A DNA stretch of 64,000 nt from an uncultured Opitutia bacterium (GCA_903855985.1 CAIOAO010000058.1:1-64000); one strand, 5' to 3'; numbered from the stretch's first letter, positions 42,348 to 50,801 are shown. The notes: generated by a model from the sequence alone, not told the origin. Numbers and translations are program-made.

Positions 42348-43253
42348 TCACCCTTTGCGCAGGGCAATCACATCCTGCCGTTGGTCCCAGGCCGTCTCAT
42401 GATAGCCGAGGAGTTGCCAGCCGGGTTGCTGCACGAAATTCTTCAACACATACGACGGCAGCGCCAGGCTGATGCCGTAGCCGGGCGAGTCGGCATAGTC
42501 CACGTAGCCGAAACCGGTCCGCCGGTACTCCGCGAGGAGCGCGGCGATCGGCGCGTCCTCGAGGCCGTAGCGGTGTTTGCCGGCGACGAGATCCGCTTCA
42601 CAGCTCCGGCCGTGCGTGGTGCACACCACGATGCCACCCGGGGCGAGCAGGCGGTGGAACAACTGCAGGAACGCCGTCCATTGTCCGCGGGGCAGATGCG
42701 TCAGCAGCGATCCGCACCAGATCAGGTCGTAGGGTTCTCCGAGCGGAATCTGCGCGACGTCCACCGATGACACCACCGGGACGGCCCCGAAGGTGCGCGC
42801 GCAAAACTCCACGCCCGGTCGGTTGAGGTCGCACGCGGTGAGCTGCGCGGCGGGAAACGCGCGGCGGAGAAACCGCAGTACCCGGCCGTGGCCGCACGGC
42901 AGGTCGAGGATCCGGTGGAGGGTGGAGGCCTGCCGCCGCGCGGTGAAGAGGGCGGCCTCGATGCAGTGCAGCGCCGATGCGCCCACGTCGAAATAATGCT
43001 CCTCGTCGCCGCGGAACATTTCGTCGTCCGGCGCGATTTCCCGCCGGACGCCGACGAGGGGGTCGGGCTGGGGGACCCACGCCCGGCCTTCCTTGAGGCC
43101 ATGCAGGGTGAAATGCTGCCAGCCCGAGCCGACCACGCCGGCACGGATCGCCGCGGCGACGTCCGGGTGGAGCTGCACGTAGGCCTGCTCGTCGAACTCG
43201 TTCCGCGACGGCAGCGTCTGGGCTACGATCGGGCGCTGGGCGGATGCATCCAT
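42348..43253 (-). CDS. Class I SAM-dependent methyltransferase with N-terminal extension
   Basis: A 301-residue protein. The SAM motif I is LDLPCGHGRVLRFL, followed by LTACDLNRPGVEFC (acidic residue for the ribose) and YDLIWCGSLLTHLPRGQW. The N-terminal 60 residues (NEFDEQAYVQLHPDVAAAIRAGVVGSGWQHFTLHGLKEGR) resemble the module found before many sugar- or glycan-modifying methyltransferases and glycosyltransferases. The substrate is not clear. It has no obvious partner genes. Confidence 0.88.
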   Translation of the reverse strand: MDASAQRPIVAQTLPSRNEFDEQAYVQLHPDVAAAIRAGVVGSGWQHFTLHGLKEGRAWVPQPDPLVGVRREIAPDDEMFRGDEEHYFDVGASALHCIEAALFTARRQASTLHRILDLPCGHGRVLRFLRRAFPAAQLTACDLNRPGVEFCARTFGAVPVVSSVDVAQIPLGEPYDLIWCGSLLTHLPRGQWTAFLQLFHRLLAPGGIVVCTTHGRSCEADLVAGKHRYGLEDAPIAALLAEYRRTGFGYVDYADSPGYGISLALPSYVLKNFVQQPGWQLLGYHETAWDQRQDVIALRKG

Positions 43254-43646
43254 GGGTCGCGGGGAGTGACGGGAATTGGCCGCATCAGGGGGCGGATTTC
43301 AGCCGCGGTCAACGCCGGGCCCGGGTCGCCCGCCGGCCTCCGCGAATTCACCACGGCCTCCAACGCGATGAACCTGCAGAAGCTCGTCGGACGGTGAGCA
43401 CGGCGGCGAACCCTGGATTTTAACCACGAAAGACCCGAAACACACGCAGGCGTCGGATCAGGAATCGCTCAGGCATGAAACGGGCTTGGAATTCCGGCCC
43501 ACGACAGTTCGGTTACGAACCGGAGAATAACTCCCTGCCTCATTGCCTTTCCCTAATCCCTCAGTCCCTTCTCTTTACCTCCCGCCCTTTCTCCGCCCTT
43601 ACCTCTTAATTCCTAAATCCTAACTCCTAAATCCCAACTCCCTCCC
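43254..43646. other. Intergenic region with possible gene remnant and heptad leader
   Basis: About 390 bases without a complete gene. At 43310-43397 one plus-strand frame reads PAGLREFTTASNAMNLQKL and then stops. It looks protein-like and may be a decayed gene end. Near 43425 lies AACCACGAAAGACCCGAAA, a word seen again near 58030. From about 43540 to 43646 the sequence is C/T-rich with a 7-base period (AATTCCT-AAATCCT-AACTCCT-AAATCCC-AACTCCC) and runs straight into the alcohol dehydrogenase ATG. Confidence 0.5.
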
Positions 43647-44693
43647 ATGCCCTACACCTGCAAAGCCTACTCCGCCACCAGCGCGACCTCGCCCCTTTCG
43701 TCCGCCACCATTTCGCGCCGCGAGCCCGGTCCGACTGACGTCCAGATCGACATCCTCTACTGCGGCGTCTGCCACTCCGACCTCCATTTCGCGCGCAACG
43801 AGTGGCATTTCACCCAGTACCCCGCGGTGCCGGGTCATGAGATCGTCGGCAAGGTCAAGTCGGTCGGCAGCGCCGTGAAGAAGTTCAAGGTCGGCGACAC
43901 CGTCGGCGTGGGCTGCTTCGTGGATTCCTGCCGCACCTGCCCGGAGTGCCTGAAGGGCCTCGAGCAATACTGCCCCACGATGACGATGACTTACGGCAGC
44001 ATGGACGCGCATCTCAACGCCCCGACGCTCGGCGGTTACTCCGCGGGCATCGTGGTGACGGAAGAATTCGTGCTGCGCATGCCGGCCAATCTGAACCTCG
44101 CGGCCGCCGCCCCGCTGCTCTGTGCGGGCATTACGACGTACTCGCCCATGCGTCACTGGAAGGTCGGTCCCGGCCAGAAGGTCGGCATCGTCGGCCTGGG
44201 CGGACTCGGCCACATGGGTGTGAAGTTCGCCCGCGCGTTCGGCGCGCACGTCGTGCTCTTCACGACCTCGCCCGGCAAGACCGCTGACGCCCTCCGGCTC
44301 GGCGCGCACGAGGTGGTGATCTCGAAGGACGCCGCCGCGATGGCGAAGCACGCCAACAGCTTCGACTTCATCCTGGATACCGTGGCCGCGACGCACGACC
44401 TCAACGCCTACTTCGAGCTGCTGAAGCGCGACGGCAACCTGACGCTGGTCGGTGCGCCCGGCGAACCGCTGCCCGTCGCGGCGTTCCCGCTGATTTTCCG
44501 CCGCCGCTCCCTGTCCGGCTCCCTCGTCGGCGGCCTGCCCGAGACGCAGGAGATGCTGGATTTCTGCGGGAAGCACGGGATCACGAGCGACATCGAGCTG
44601 ATCAAGATGGACCAGATCAACGAAGCCTACGAACGCATGCTGAAGAGCGACGTGAAGTACCGCTTCGTGATTGATATGGGTTCGCTCCGCTGA
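43647..44693 (+). CDS. Zinc-dependent NAD(P) alcohol dehydrogenase (YahK/CAD type)
   Basis: A 348-residue medium-chain dehydrogenase. The catalytic zinc site is CGVCHSDLHFARNEW and PAVPGHEIVG. The structural zinc site is CRTCPECLKGLEQYC. The cofactor motif GLGGLGHMGVKFAR is followed by LFTTSPGKT, where Ser/Thr after the second strand suggests NADPH. It is typical of the cinnamyl-alcohol/YahK aldehyde reductase group, which reduces a wide range of aldehydes. It stands alone with a heptad-repeat leader. A role in disposing of aldehydes from the microcompartment pathway 5 kb upstream is possible but unproven. Confidence 0.93.
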   Translation: MPYTCKAYSATSATSPLSSATISRREPGPTDVQIDILYCGVCHSDLHFARNEWHFTQYPAVPGHEIVGKVKSVGSAVKKFKVGDTVGVGCFVDSCRTCPECLKGLEQYCPTMTMTYGSMDAHLNAPTLGGYSAGIVVTEEFVLRMPANLNLAAAAPLLCAGITTYSPMRHWKVGPGQKVGIVGLGGLGHMGVKFARAFGAHVVLFTTSPGKTADALRLGAHEVVISKDAAAMAKHANSFDFILDTVAATHDLNAYFELLKRDGNLTLVGAPGEPLPVAAFPLIFRRRSLSGSLVGGLPETQEMLDFCGKHGITSDIELIKMDQINEAYERMLKSDVKYRFVIDMGSLR

Positions 44694-44729
44694 AACGTAG
44701 CGAGCGGGCGAGGGGATTGGATGACGCAG

Positions 44730-44750
44730 GGCGGGGTCTCTGACCCCGCC
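44730..44750 (+). terminator. Hairpin terminator after the alcohol dehydrogenase
   Basis: GGCGGGGTC and GACCCCGCC form a perfect 9-bp stem with a 3-base loop, followed by TTTC. It lies 36 bases after the stop codon. Confidence 0.65.
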
Positions 44751-44794
44751 TTTCAGGGTGGAACGCGGCGAGGGAGCCGCATCCCCTTGCTACC

Positions 44795-44925
44795 AGCGCG
44801 TTAGGGGCAACGCGCTCATCCTCCAGCCATCGCTCATCACCCATCACCTCCCGGGCTGGAGCCCGGGGATCTACGTACGACCCGTAGGTATTTCCCCGGC
44901 GTGACCCGGGGCAACCGAAACGGCA
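44795..44925. repeat. Cluster of short perfect hairpins
   Basis: AGCGCGTT/AACGCGCT (44795-44816) and CCCGGGCT/AGCCCGGG (44850-44867) are perfect stems. CTACG/CGTAG and CCCCGG/CCGGGG pairs follow within the next 60 bases. A short heptad run (CTCATCA-CCCATCA) lies between them. No gene is present in 44751-44948. The function is unknown. Confidence 0.5.
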
Positions 44926-44948
44926 ATTTGGGGTCAGTTACCCCGCCG

Positions 44949-45314
44949 ATGAAGACGCATTCCAAAGTCCAGCTGCTCGTGGTGATCAGCGTGATCGTGG
45001 CGAAGTGCGTCAGCCTGCAGCAGCAGTTCAGTGCGGACGGGGCGGTTGCGGTGATCCTTTTCGGGGGCGTCGCGCTCCTCGCCTCGGCAGCACTGCTGCG
45101 CCGTTCCACCGGCCTGGCTTTCGTCGTGGCGATGGGCGCGACTTTCTCCGCCTTTGGCCTGGTCCGGGAGTTTATCTTCGCGGAGAGCCATTCGCTCGTC
45201 ACCGGCCTGCTCTTTGCCCGCGAAGAGGCGATGTACCTCGTTCTCGCCTACTGCCTGTTCAACCTCTGGGCGGAGTGGCGGGTCACGGCGGAGCGAGAGA
45301 GTGTGAAGGCGTAA
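44949..45314 (+). CDS. Small membrane protein, unknown
   Basis: A 121-residue protein from ATG 44949 (MKTHSKVQLLVVISVIVAK), with the ORF-track start 16 codons earlier. Hydrophobic segments VQLLVVISVIVAKCV, AVAVILFGGVALLASAALL, GLAFVVAMGATFSAFGLV and EAMYLVLAYCLFNLW suggest three or four membrane helices. No family is recognised. It could be spurious, but the helix pattern and the flanking heptad repeat favour a real gene. Confidence 0.5.
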   Translation: MKTHSKVQLLVVISVIVAKCVSLQQQFSADGAVAVILFGGVALLASAALLRRSTGLAFVVAMGATFSAFGLVREFIFAESHSLVTGLLFAREEAMYLVLAYCLFNLWAEWRVTAERESVKA

Positions 45315-45321
45315 GCTGACA

Positions 45322-45427
45322 GGTGATGGGTTATGGGTCTTGGGTGATAGGCGATAGGAATTGGGTTCTGGCAGGGAAATACCCTGCCTCCGGCACAACC
45401 CATTACCCATGACCAATCACCCCTGAC
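45322..45427. repeat. Heptad-repeat inverted pair between convergent genes
   Basis: GGTGATG-GGTTATG-GGTCTTG-GGTGATA-GGCGATA-GGAATTG on the left and AACCCAT-TACCCAT-GACCAAT-CACCCCT on the right are each 7-base tandem series. They are complementary to each other with mismatches, separated by about 20 bases. The element fills the gap between two convergent genes and could act as a bidirectional terminator. Confidence 0.65.
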
Positions 45428-45440
45428 CTTGTGCTCGGAC

Positions 45441-45980
45441 TCACTTCTTCGCGCCTGACTCCGCCAGCGCCTTCAAATTGGCGAGGCCGCGGTCGAAATC
45501 GCCGCCGATCATTTTGTCCATGCTCACGAACATGCACATGACCTTGGCCATGTAGTTTTTGTCGCCGTACATCGCCCACGTGACGGTGGTGCCGGCGCCC
45601 GCGGGCTTGAGGAGGAATTCGGCTGTGGCGGTGTCCTCCATCGGCTTGAGGAACTCCAGCTTCACCCGGACGAGTTCGTTCGGCGTGCTGGCGACGATGG
45701 TCTGGCGGCCCTCGCCGATCTTGCTGTTGCCCACCCACGCGTTGCTGGCGCCGACGCCGCTGGCCGGGCCGTCGTAGGTAATCTTCGCGGCGGGATCGAG
45801 CTGCAGCCACGGCGACCAGGCCTGGGTCTGGCGGAGATCGTTGAGTTGCGGGAACACCGCGGTGGCGGGAGCGGCGATGGTGACGGAGCGCTCGACGCGG
45901 TAGGTGTCGGACTGAAACGCGCCCGCGATGAGAATCACGGCGACGACGGCCACAAGGACCAGGAGGATTTTCTTGATCAT
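45441..45980 (-). CDS. Membrane-anchored SRPBCC-family protein
   Basis: A 179-residue protein with one N-terminal membrane helix (MIKKILLVLVAVVAVILIAGAF) followed by an SRPBCC/polyketide-cyclase-like lipid-binding fold: YRVERSVTIAAPATAVFPQLNDLRQTQAWSPW, ITYDGPASGVGASNAW, TTVTWAMYGDKNY, GGDFDRGLANLKAL. Members bind hydrophobic ligands or act in lipid-related stress. The ligand is unknown. Confidence 0.85.
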   Translation of the reverse strand: MIKKILLVLVAVVAVILIAGAFQSDTYRVERSVTIAAPATAVFPQLNDLRQTQAWSPWLQLDPAAKITYDGPASGVGASNAWVGNSKIGEGRQTIVASTPNELVRVKLEFLKPMEDTATAEFLLKPAGAGTTVTWAMYGDKNYMAKVMCMFVSMDKMIGGDFDRGLANLKALAESGAKK

Positions 45981-46074
45981 GGGAGGAAGGGGTTGGGGGT
46001 GGGACCTGGGCAGCCTCAGGCCAAGCCCCCGGGGGCGTCAATTCCCCGCTGATCAGGCAATCCATCCGGTGCAG

Positions 46075-46174
46075 TTTTATCGCAAAAGCGCGGAGAGGCG
46101 AAACCGCGGAAACGGAATCAGAGCTCGGCAGGGCTGCTCCTCAATTCTACTCGTCCGCGCTTTTACGATAAATT
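46075..46174. repeat. Inverted-repeat element, TTATCG...GCGCGGA type
   Basis: Arms of about 20 bases, starting TTTTATCGCAAAAGCGCGGA and ending TCCGCGCTTTTACGATAAA, pair with two mismatches across a 59-base interior. It resembles the elements near 52-54 kb but the interior differs. It lies in the divergent gap between the SRPBCC and GreA-like genes, where it might contain promoters. Confidence 0.6.
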
Positions 46175-46234
46175 CCGGGTCCGTCCTTGTCCGTCCTCCT
46201 CCTTCCGGATTCGCTTCCGGTGCTCCCGTCCCGC

Positions 46235-46849
46235 ATGCCCCTGCACCGAAAGAAGATTTTTCGCATCCCGGCTCCGCCGCCTGGCACGATCTACGTGCGG
46301 CCGGGGTACAACCGGGTGCTGGCGGAGGAGTTCGAGGCGCTGAAGCGCAAGCGCGTGGACCTGGTGAAGGACAAGGTGGAGGCGCACAGCCAGGGCGACC
46401 TGCGCGAGAACTTCGGGTTCAAGGCGGCGAAGGACGCCATCCGCGCGGTGGACCGCAAGATGACGTCGCTCGACCGGTTCGTCGCCCGCAACACCTTCAT
46501 CGAGGTCGATCCCACGCTGTGGCTGACCAAGCCGACGGACACGCTGCAACTGGGTCACGTGGTCACACTGGAGAAGCAGGACCTGGCGACGAAGCGGAAG
46601 CACACGTTCACCTTTCTCATCACGACGCACGGCGAGACCGCCAGCGACCCGGAGACGGGGATCGAGTGCCTCCCGCACAACTCCCCGCTCGCCGCCGCCG
46701 TGCTGGGGCTGTCGGTGAACGCTCCCGCCACCGTCACGCTCCCCGCTGGTGCCGCCCTCCTGACCATCCGCGCCCTCCGCAACCCGACCCAGCCCGAGCT
46801 CGACCGCCTGCTCACCGCCATCCGCCCGCCCGAGATCGAGGACGATTAA
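46235..46849 (+). CDS. GreA/GreB-family transcription elongation factor-like protein
   Basis: A 204-residue protein from ATG 46235. The ORF-track start adds 16 residues. The N-terminal coiled coil matches GreA: YNRVLAEEFEALKRKRVDLVKDKVEAHSQGDLRENFGFKAAKDAIRAVDRKMTSLDRF, where GDLREN is the hallmark at the coiled-coil tip. A C-terminal FKBP-like region follows (LGHVVTLEKQD, AAAVLGLSVNAPATVTLPAG). It would rescue backtracked RNA polymerase or compete for its secondary channel. The acidic tip residues differ from E. coli GreA (HSQGDLREN), so cleavage activity is uncertain. Confidence 0.8.
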   Translation: MPLHRKKIFRIPAPPPGTIYVRPGYNRVLAEEFEALKRKRVDLVKDKVEAHSQGDLRENFGFKAAKDAIRAVDRKMTSLDRFVARNTFIEVDPTLWLTKPTDTLQLGHVVTLEKQDLATKRKHTFTFLITTHGETASDPETGIECLPHNSPLAAAVLGLSVNAPATVTLPAGAALLTIRALRNPTQPELDRLLTAIRPPEIEDD

Positions 46850-46900
46850 ACGATTCTGTCCGTCCGGCGGGGCACGGCCCTCTGGGCCGTGAGTCCGGTC

Positions 46901-47004
46901 GGATTTGCCCGCGAATCACGCGAACGAACGCGAAATTTCCGAACTCGCCCGGTTGGTTTGTTGTCCGGTTTTTCGCGCTCTTTCGCGTGTTTCGCGGGCA
47001 ATCC
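46901..47004. repeat. Inverted-repeat element, CGCGAAT/CACGCGAA type
   Basis: The left arm has the words CCCGCGAATCACGCGAACGA and GCGAAA. The right arm is its inverted copy with four or five changes (TTTCGCGTGTTTCGCGGGC). Arms are about 34 bases and the interior about 35 bases. It lies between the convergent GreA-like and DUF885 genes. The same words form the perfect element at 58071-58164. Confidence 0.65.
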
Positions 47005-47020
47005 CACGGGGCGCAGCGCC

Positions 47021-48829
47021 TCACTCCTTCTTCAGCTGCGCCGGGATGAACTTCTCGCGGACAGCCTTGGCGAGCAGTTCGGGCGGGAGCAGGCCTTCGC
47101 TGATGACGAAATCGTTGAAGGTCTGGCGGTCGAATTTCTTGCCGAGCGCGAGCTCCGTGGCGGTGCGCGTTTCCATCAGGCGGGTGTAGCCGTAGAAATA
47201 CGCGCAGGCCTGGCCGGGGGAGCGGAAGGTGTAGCGGTCGAGCTCCTGATTGGCCATGCCCTCGGACAGGCACACGTCCTGGGTGAGGATCTCGAAACCG
47301 CGCTCACGCGTGATCAGCCCGAGGTTGAGCATGGGATCGAGCATCGCGCGCGCGGAGCGCATGAGCCGGTGCTGCAGCGCGATCAGCTGGCCGTCGAGCG
47401 GCTCGAAGGGTTTCGTCTCGGCCTCGGCGTAGAGCGCCCAGCCCTCGACGTTGACGCTGTTGAACGCGAAGAGGCTGCGCGCGAGCGACACCCCGCGCTC
47501 GACCATCGCGGCGAACTGCAGGTCGTGGCCGGGACGGCCCTCGTGCGCGGTGAGCGTCCAGGCGCCGGCCTTGTACGTGAAGTCGTCGAACGACGCGGCC
47601 TTGCCGCCGGCGCCGGGGTTGCTCGTGGTCAGGACGAACACGCCCTGTTCACCCTTCGTGCCGATGAGCGGCGGCGGCTGGAAATGCGGCGCGGGTTGCG
47701 CGGCGTTTTCGGCGTCGGAGGCGATGCGCATCTGCATCGGGCGGTCGGGGAGCGTCACGATCTTTTCGCGGCGGATGATCTCTTCAATTTTGCCGATGAT
47801 CTCGTGGTAATACGGCTCGACCTCGGCCTTGGTGAGCTGGGACTTCTTTAATTCCCGGATGACGGCGCGGTAATCGGGATCGGTGAAGCCGTGTTCCTTC
47901 GCGACCAGCGGCGCGAGCGCCTTCATCTCGTTGCGGTACTCGGCGAACGCGAGCTGGGCCTTTTTGATCAGGTCCTGCGGCGAGATATCGAGGCCGATGT
48001 TCTTGAGGTTGTCGGCGTAAAGTTCGGCGGGCAGGCGGGCGTCGGTGCGCGCGTGGGGCAGGACCGTGCTGCGCAGCCACGCCGCGTAATCCGTGAGCTG
48101 GGCGTCGAGCGCCGCGAGGGCGGCCGGCGCGCCGTCGAGTTTATCAATGCCGTATTTGGCGTAGAGCTTGTGGATGCCGGCGGCGTACTGCGAGATCGCG
48201 GCGAGGTGGTTTTCGACCTCGCCCTTGAACGGCGGGAGCAGCGCGGGATTGCCGACGCGCTCGTTGTAACGGTCCTTGGCGAGCTCGGTGATCGGCTTGG
48301 TGCCGGGCATGAGACCGGTGTAGCGCTTCAGCCGCACCAGCGCGGCGGGCCGGCGGGCGGCCTCGATCTGGTCGTCGAGCAGGCTGAACTCGCCGAAGAA
48401 AATCAGCTGCGGCACATTGCCGTAGGGGAGGGTGAGCTTTTCGTTGAGCGCGGCGCTGGTGAGACGGTCGTTGGCGGACTTGATCAGGATGGCGAGGTCC
48501 TGCTGCACGCGCGGGTCGGTCTCGATCATCGCCCGCTTGGCGAGCTCATCGCGCGCCGCGGTCGTCAGGGCGCGCGTGCGCTCGTCATTGCCGGCCGTGA
48601 GGTCGGCGATCTGGTCATCCAACCCCCGCACGCCGATGCGCCCCGCGAATTCCGGCGCCACCTTGGCCGTCGCATCGAGCAGCACCTGGGCGTGGCGGTT
48701 GCTCTGGGTGATCCAGTCCGCCTGGTCGGCGGCCGACGCGCTTGCGGCCGTGAAGACCGCCAAGCCGGCGACCAAGCCGCCGCGAACCAAGGAACCGAAG
48801 GGGAGGAACGTCAGACGTGTGGATTGCAT
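47021..48829 (-). CDS. Secreted DUF885-family protein
   Basis: A 602-residue protein with a signal peptide (GGLVAGLAVFTAASASAAD). The C-terminal DUF885 region shows a metalloprotease-like layout: KAGAWTLTAHEGRPGHDLQF (HExGH-type zinc site), NVEGWALYAEAETKPF (downstream Glu) and YTFRSPGQACAYFYGYTRLMETR. Family members are predicted zinc carboxypeptidase- or oligopeptidase-like enzymes of unknown substrate. It probably acts in the periplasm. It is a single gene, with a repeat element after its stop. Confidence 0.88.
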   Translation of the reverse strand: MQSTRLTFLPFGSLVRGGLVAGLAVFTAASASAADQADWITQSNRHAQVLLDATAKVAPEFAGRIGVRGLDDQIADLTAGNDERTRALTTAARDELAKRAMIETDPRVQQDLAILIKSANDRLTSAALNEKLTLPYGNVPQLIFFGEFSLLDDQIEAARRPAALVRLKRYTGLMPGTKPITELAKDRYNERVGNPALLPPFKGEVENHLAAISQYAAGIHKLYAKYGIDKLDGAPAALAALDAQLTDYAAWLRSTVLPHARTDARLPAELYADNLKNIGLDISPQDLIKKAQLAFAEYRNEMKALAPLVAKEHGFTDPDYRAVIRELKKSQLTKAEVEPYYHEIIGKIEEIIRREKIVTLPDRPMQMRIASDAENAAQPAPHFQPPPLIGTKGEQGVFVLTTSNPGAGGKAASFDDFTYKAGAWTLTAHEGRPGHDLQFAAMVERGVSLARSLFAFNSVNVEGWALYAEAETKPFEPLDGQLIALQHRLMRSARAMLDPMLNLGLITRERGFEILTQDVCLSEGMANQELDRYTFRSPGQACAYFYGYTRLMETRTATELALGKKFDRQTFNDFVISEGLLPPELLAKAVREKFIPAQLKKE

Positions 48830-48901
48830 CCCCCGAGTCAGCCGCCGCCCACCCCGAAACTCAAGGGTTTCGCGCCGAGCGGAGCCGGGCGAAGGATGAA
48901 C

Positions 48902-49084
48902 GGTCCGAAAGCCGGTTCGGACCCCAATTCGGACCCAGTTTTACCTGCCCTGGGTCATGGTACGAATTGGGGATGCTTCATTTACTGCACCGTCCGTGTC
49001 TGATCCTTAAGCACAAGTCGCTTAAGGTCCTTCAAACTGACATCATAATGAAAGTGCATGTCGGGTTTAGAGGTGCAGTAGATG
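48902..49084. other. Unexplained structured intergenic region (candidate ncRNA or element relic)
   Basis: The 450-base gap 48830-49279 has no convincing gene but several nested perfect inverted repeats: GGTCCGAA/TTCGGACC (48902-48923); CCCCAATTCG (48922-48931) with CGAATTGGGG (48963-48972), enclosing GACCCAG/CTGGGTC; CCTTAAGC/GCTTAAGG (49005-49027); and TACTGCACC (48983-48991) with GGTGCAGTA (49072-49080), enclosing the previous hairpin. A minus-strand frame across it ends PDMHFHYDVSLKDLKRLVL, which looks protein-like. Either a structured RNA or a decayed mobile or coding relic is possible. I see nothing clear in 49085-49279. Confidence 0.5.
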
Positions 49085-49279
49085 CTGGCAAGGCCGTGGG
49101 TGGGTGGGCACTTGCTGGCGGAACGTAGGGCATTGCGGGCCCAAAACGGGGCCTGAGAAGGCCAAGCCGACGGGGCTCGAAGGTGGGCAGGTTGCCCTTT
49201 TTCCCGGTGCCCGAGGTTACCCAGGGAGCCGGTAAAGGGGGCAGCCTGTTCCTTGTTACCTGGGGCTGGCTTCACGCCA

Positions 49280-49876
49280 TTACGGGAACAGCCGCTGCGA
49301 CTGCCAGCCGGCGGACGTGCGGGTGAAGATGACGCGCTCGTGGAGGCGGAAGGGTTTTTCGTGCCAGAACTCGATGCTCTCGGGCGCGAGGCGGAAGCCG
49401 GACCAGTGCGGCGGGCGGGGCACCGGGCCCACGCCATAGCGCAGCGCCTCCACCGCGCAGTTTTTCTCGAGGGCAAATCGATCCGCCATCGGGCGCGACT
49501 GGTGCGAGGCCCACGCGCCGAGCTGGCTGAGCCGCGCGCGCGAGGCGAAATAGGCGTCGGCCTCCGCCGCGCTCACCGGCGTGACCGGCCCCGCGACGCG
49601 CACCTGCCGCTTGATCTGGTTCCAGTAGAAACACAGCGCCGCCCGCGGCCGGACCGCGAGCTCGTGCGCCTTGGGGCTCTCGAGGTTGGTGTAGAACACG
49701 AAGCCGCGTTCATCGGCCCCCTTGAGCAGCAGCATCCGCACGCTGGGTGCGCCGGACGCGTCCGCCGTGGCCACCGCCATGGCCGTGGGTTCGGGCACAC
49801 CGCCCCGTTCCGCCTCGGCGAACCAGGCGTGAAATTGCGCGATCGGATCCTCCCCGGTGTTTGAAGCGGTGGTCAT
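49280..49876 (-). CDS. pdxH: Pyridoxamine 5'-phosphate oxidase
   Basis: A 198-residue FMN-dependent oxidase from ATG 49876. The ORF-track start adds 20 leader residues. Motifs are [60 protein letters not shown] and the C-terminal [11 protein letters not shown] and WQSQRLFP. It makes pyridoxal 5'-phosphate from the pyridoxamine or pyridoxine phosphates with O2. The length and both ends match the family. Confidence 0.95.
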   Translation of the reverse strand: MTTASNTGEDPIAQFHAWFAEAERGGVPEPTAMAVATADASGAPSVRMLLLKGADERGFVFYTNLESPKAHELAVRPRAALCFYWNQIKRQVRVAGPVTPVSAAEADAYFASRARLSQLGAWASHQSRPMADRFALEKNCAVEALRYGVGPVPRPPHWSGFRLAPESIEFWHEKPFRLHERVIFTRTSAGWQSQRLFP

Positions 49877-49946
49877 GCCCGCAGTATGGCCGAAATCGCC
49901 CGGCGAGGGAAGCGTGTTACGCGAGGCCGGAGCCAAGCCGAAGGGG

Positions 49947-50339
49947 TCAGGGGGTGGTTTTGCCGTCGAAGTGCTCGTGGTCGGCCTCCGCGGCGGCGCG
50001 GGTGGGGTGGACGACGCCGTCCCGGTGGTTCGGGGGCGAATAAACCGTGTAGAGCTTCAACCCGCCGCTGCCGGTGTTGATGATGTTGTGCTTGGTCCCG
50101 GCCGGTACGACCACCGCGAAGCCCGCGCGGATCGGCGTCCGCACGCCATCGAGCACCGCCTCCCCCGAGCCCTCCTCGACGCGGAAGAACTGGTCCAGCT
50201 GATGGACCTCCGCCCCGATATCCTCCTTGGGCTTCAGCGCCATGAGCACGAGCTGGCAATGTTCGGCCGTGTACAGCACGCGGCGAAAATCGTCGTTTTT
50301 GACGGCGAGGCTTTCGAGATCCTGGACATAGCCTTTCAT
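49947..50339 (-). CDS. Cupin-domain protein
   Basis: A 130-residue single cupin: [36 protein letters not shown] (the first cupin motif with His and Glu ligands), then [18 protein letters not shown] (second motif with His). The [16 protein letters not shown] tail is typical of a small cupin group often encoded as a single gene. It probably binds a metal and a small acid or sugar. The function is unknown. Confidence 0.85.
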   Translation of the reverse strand: MKGYVQDLESLAVKNDDFRRVLYTAEHCQLVLMALKPKEDIGAEVHQLDQFFRVEEGSGEAVLDGVRTPIRAGFAVVVPAGTKHNIINTGSGGLKLYTVYSPPNHRDGVVHPTRAAAEADHEHFDGKTTP

Positions 50340-50651
50340 GGTGAATCCTTTTTCGTTCAGTTGGGTTTAGCTTCCGAAGTGGCCGGACCGCGGGCGAGAG
50401 AAGCCGGCTGCGCCGCGATCCGCCCGGATGGTTTCACGGAGAGTGCGCCGCCGGGTGCGGTTTCGCTATGGGGTGTAGTCCCACTGGAAGGCGCGGGTGA
50501 GGGTCACTCGCGATAGGGACCTGCCTTCGCGGTTCCGACGGCGCGGCAACTAACACGTTCCACCCTCGGAGTTAGTGGCGGAGGCCCCGAAAGGAGGAGT
50601 TTCCGCCCTTGACCGTCCGGGGGGTGGGAGCACTGTTTGGCGCTCCATCAC
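50340..50651. other. Intergenic region upstream of tRNA-Gln
   Basis: 312 bases with no supported gene. It contains a spaced inverted repeat ACTAAC/GTTAGT (around 50550-50575) and a GGCGGAGGCCCCG patch. TTGACC near 50610 is a -35-like sequence for the tRNA, but I see no convincing -10. Confidence 0.4.
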
Positions 50652-50725
50652 TGCCTGATGGTGTAATGGTAGCACAGGCGACTTTGACTCGCCTAGTCAT
50701 GGTTCGAATCCATGTCGGGCAGCCA
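50652..50725 (+). tRNA. tRNA-Gln (anticodon TTG)
   Basis: A 74-base cloverleaf including the encoded CCA. The acceptor stem TGCCTGA pairs with TCGGGCA with one G-T pair. The D-arm contains GTAATGGTAGCA. The anticodon stem GGCGA/TCGCC holds the loop CTTTGAC, giving anticodon TTG. The T-arm is CATGG-TTCGAAT-CCATG. The discriminator base is G, as usual for Gln. Confidence 0.93.
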
Positions 50726-50782
50726 TTCGACGCGCTTACGCTTGCTCATGGCGAGCCTAGGGGGGCGCTCTTGCGGCGAATG

Positions 50783-50801
50783 CCCTGAGCTTGTCGAAGG
50801 G
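50783..50801. repeat. CCCTGAGCTTGTCGAAGGG motif
   Basis: This 19-base word, with CCCT...AGGG ends, is one I recognise as recurring widely between genes in unrelated bacteria. It lies 58 bases after the tRNA and 100 bases before a GIY-YIG nuclease gene. A single copy is seen in this window. Confidence 0.55.

Noticed and set aside
43310-43397. A short plus-strand reading (AGLREFTTASNAMNLQKL) as a separate gene
   Set aside because: No start codon with a plausible leader and no domain; the longer ORF it belongs to is antisense to the methyltransferase. Kept only as a possible remnant.
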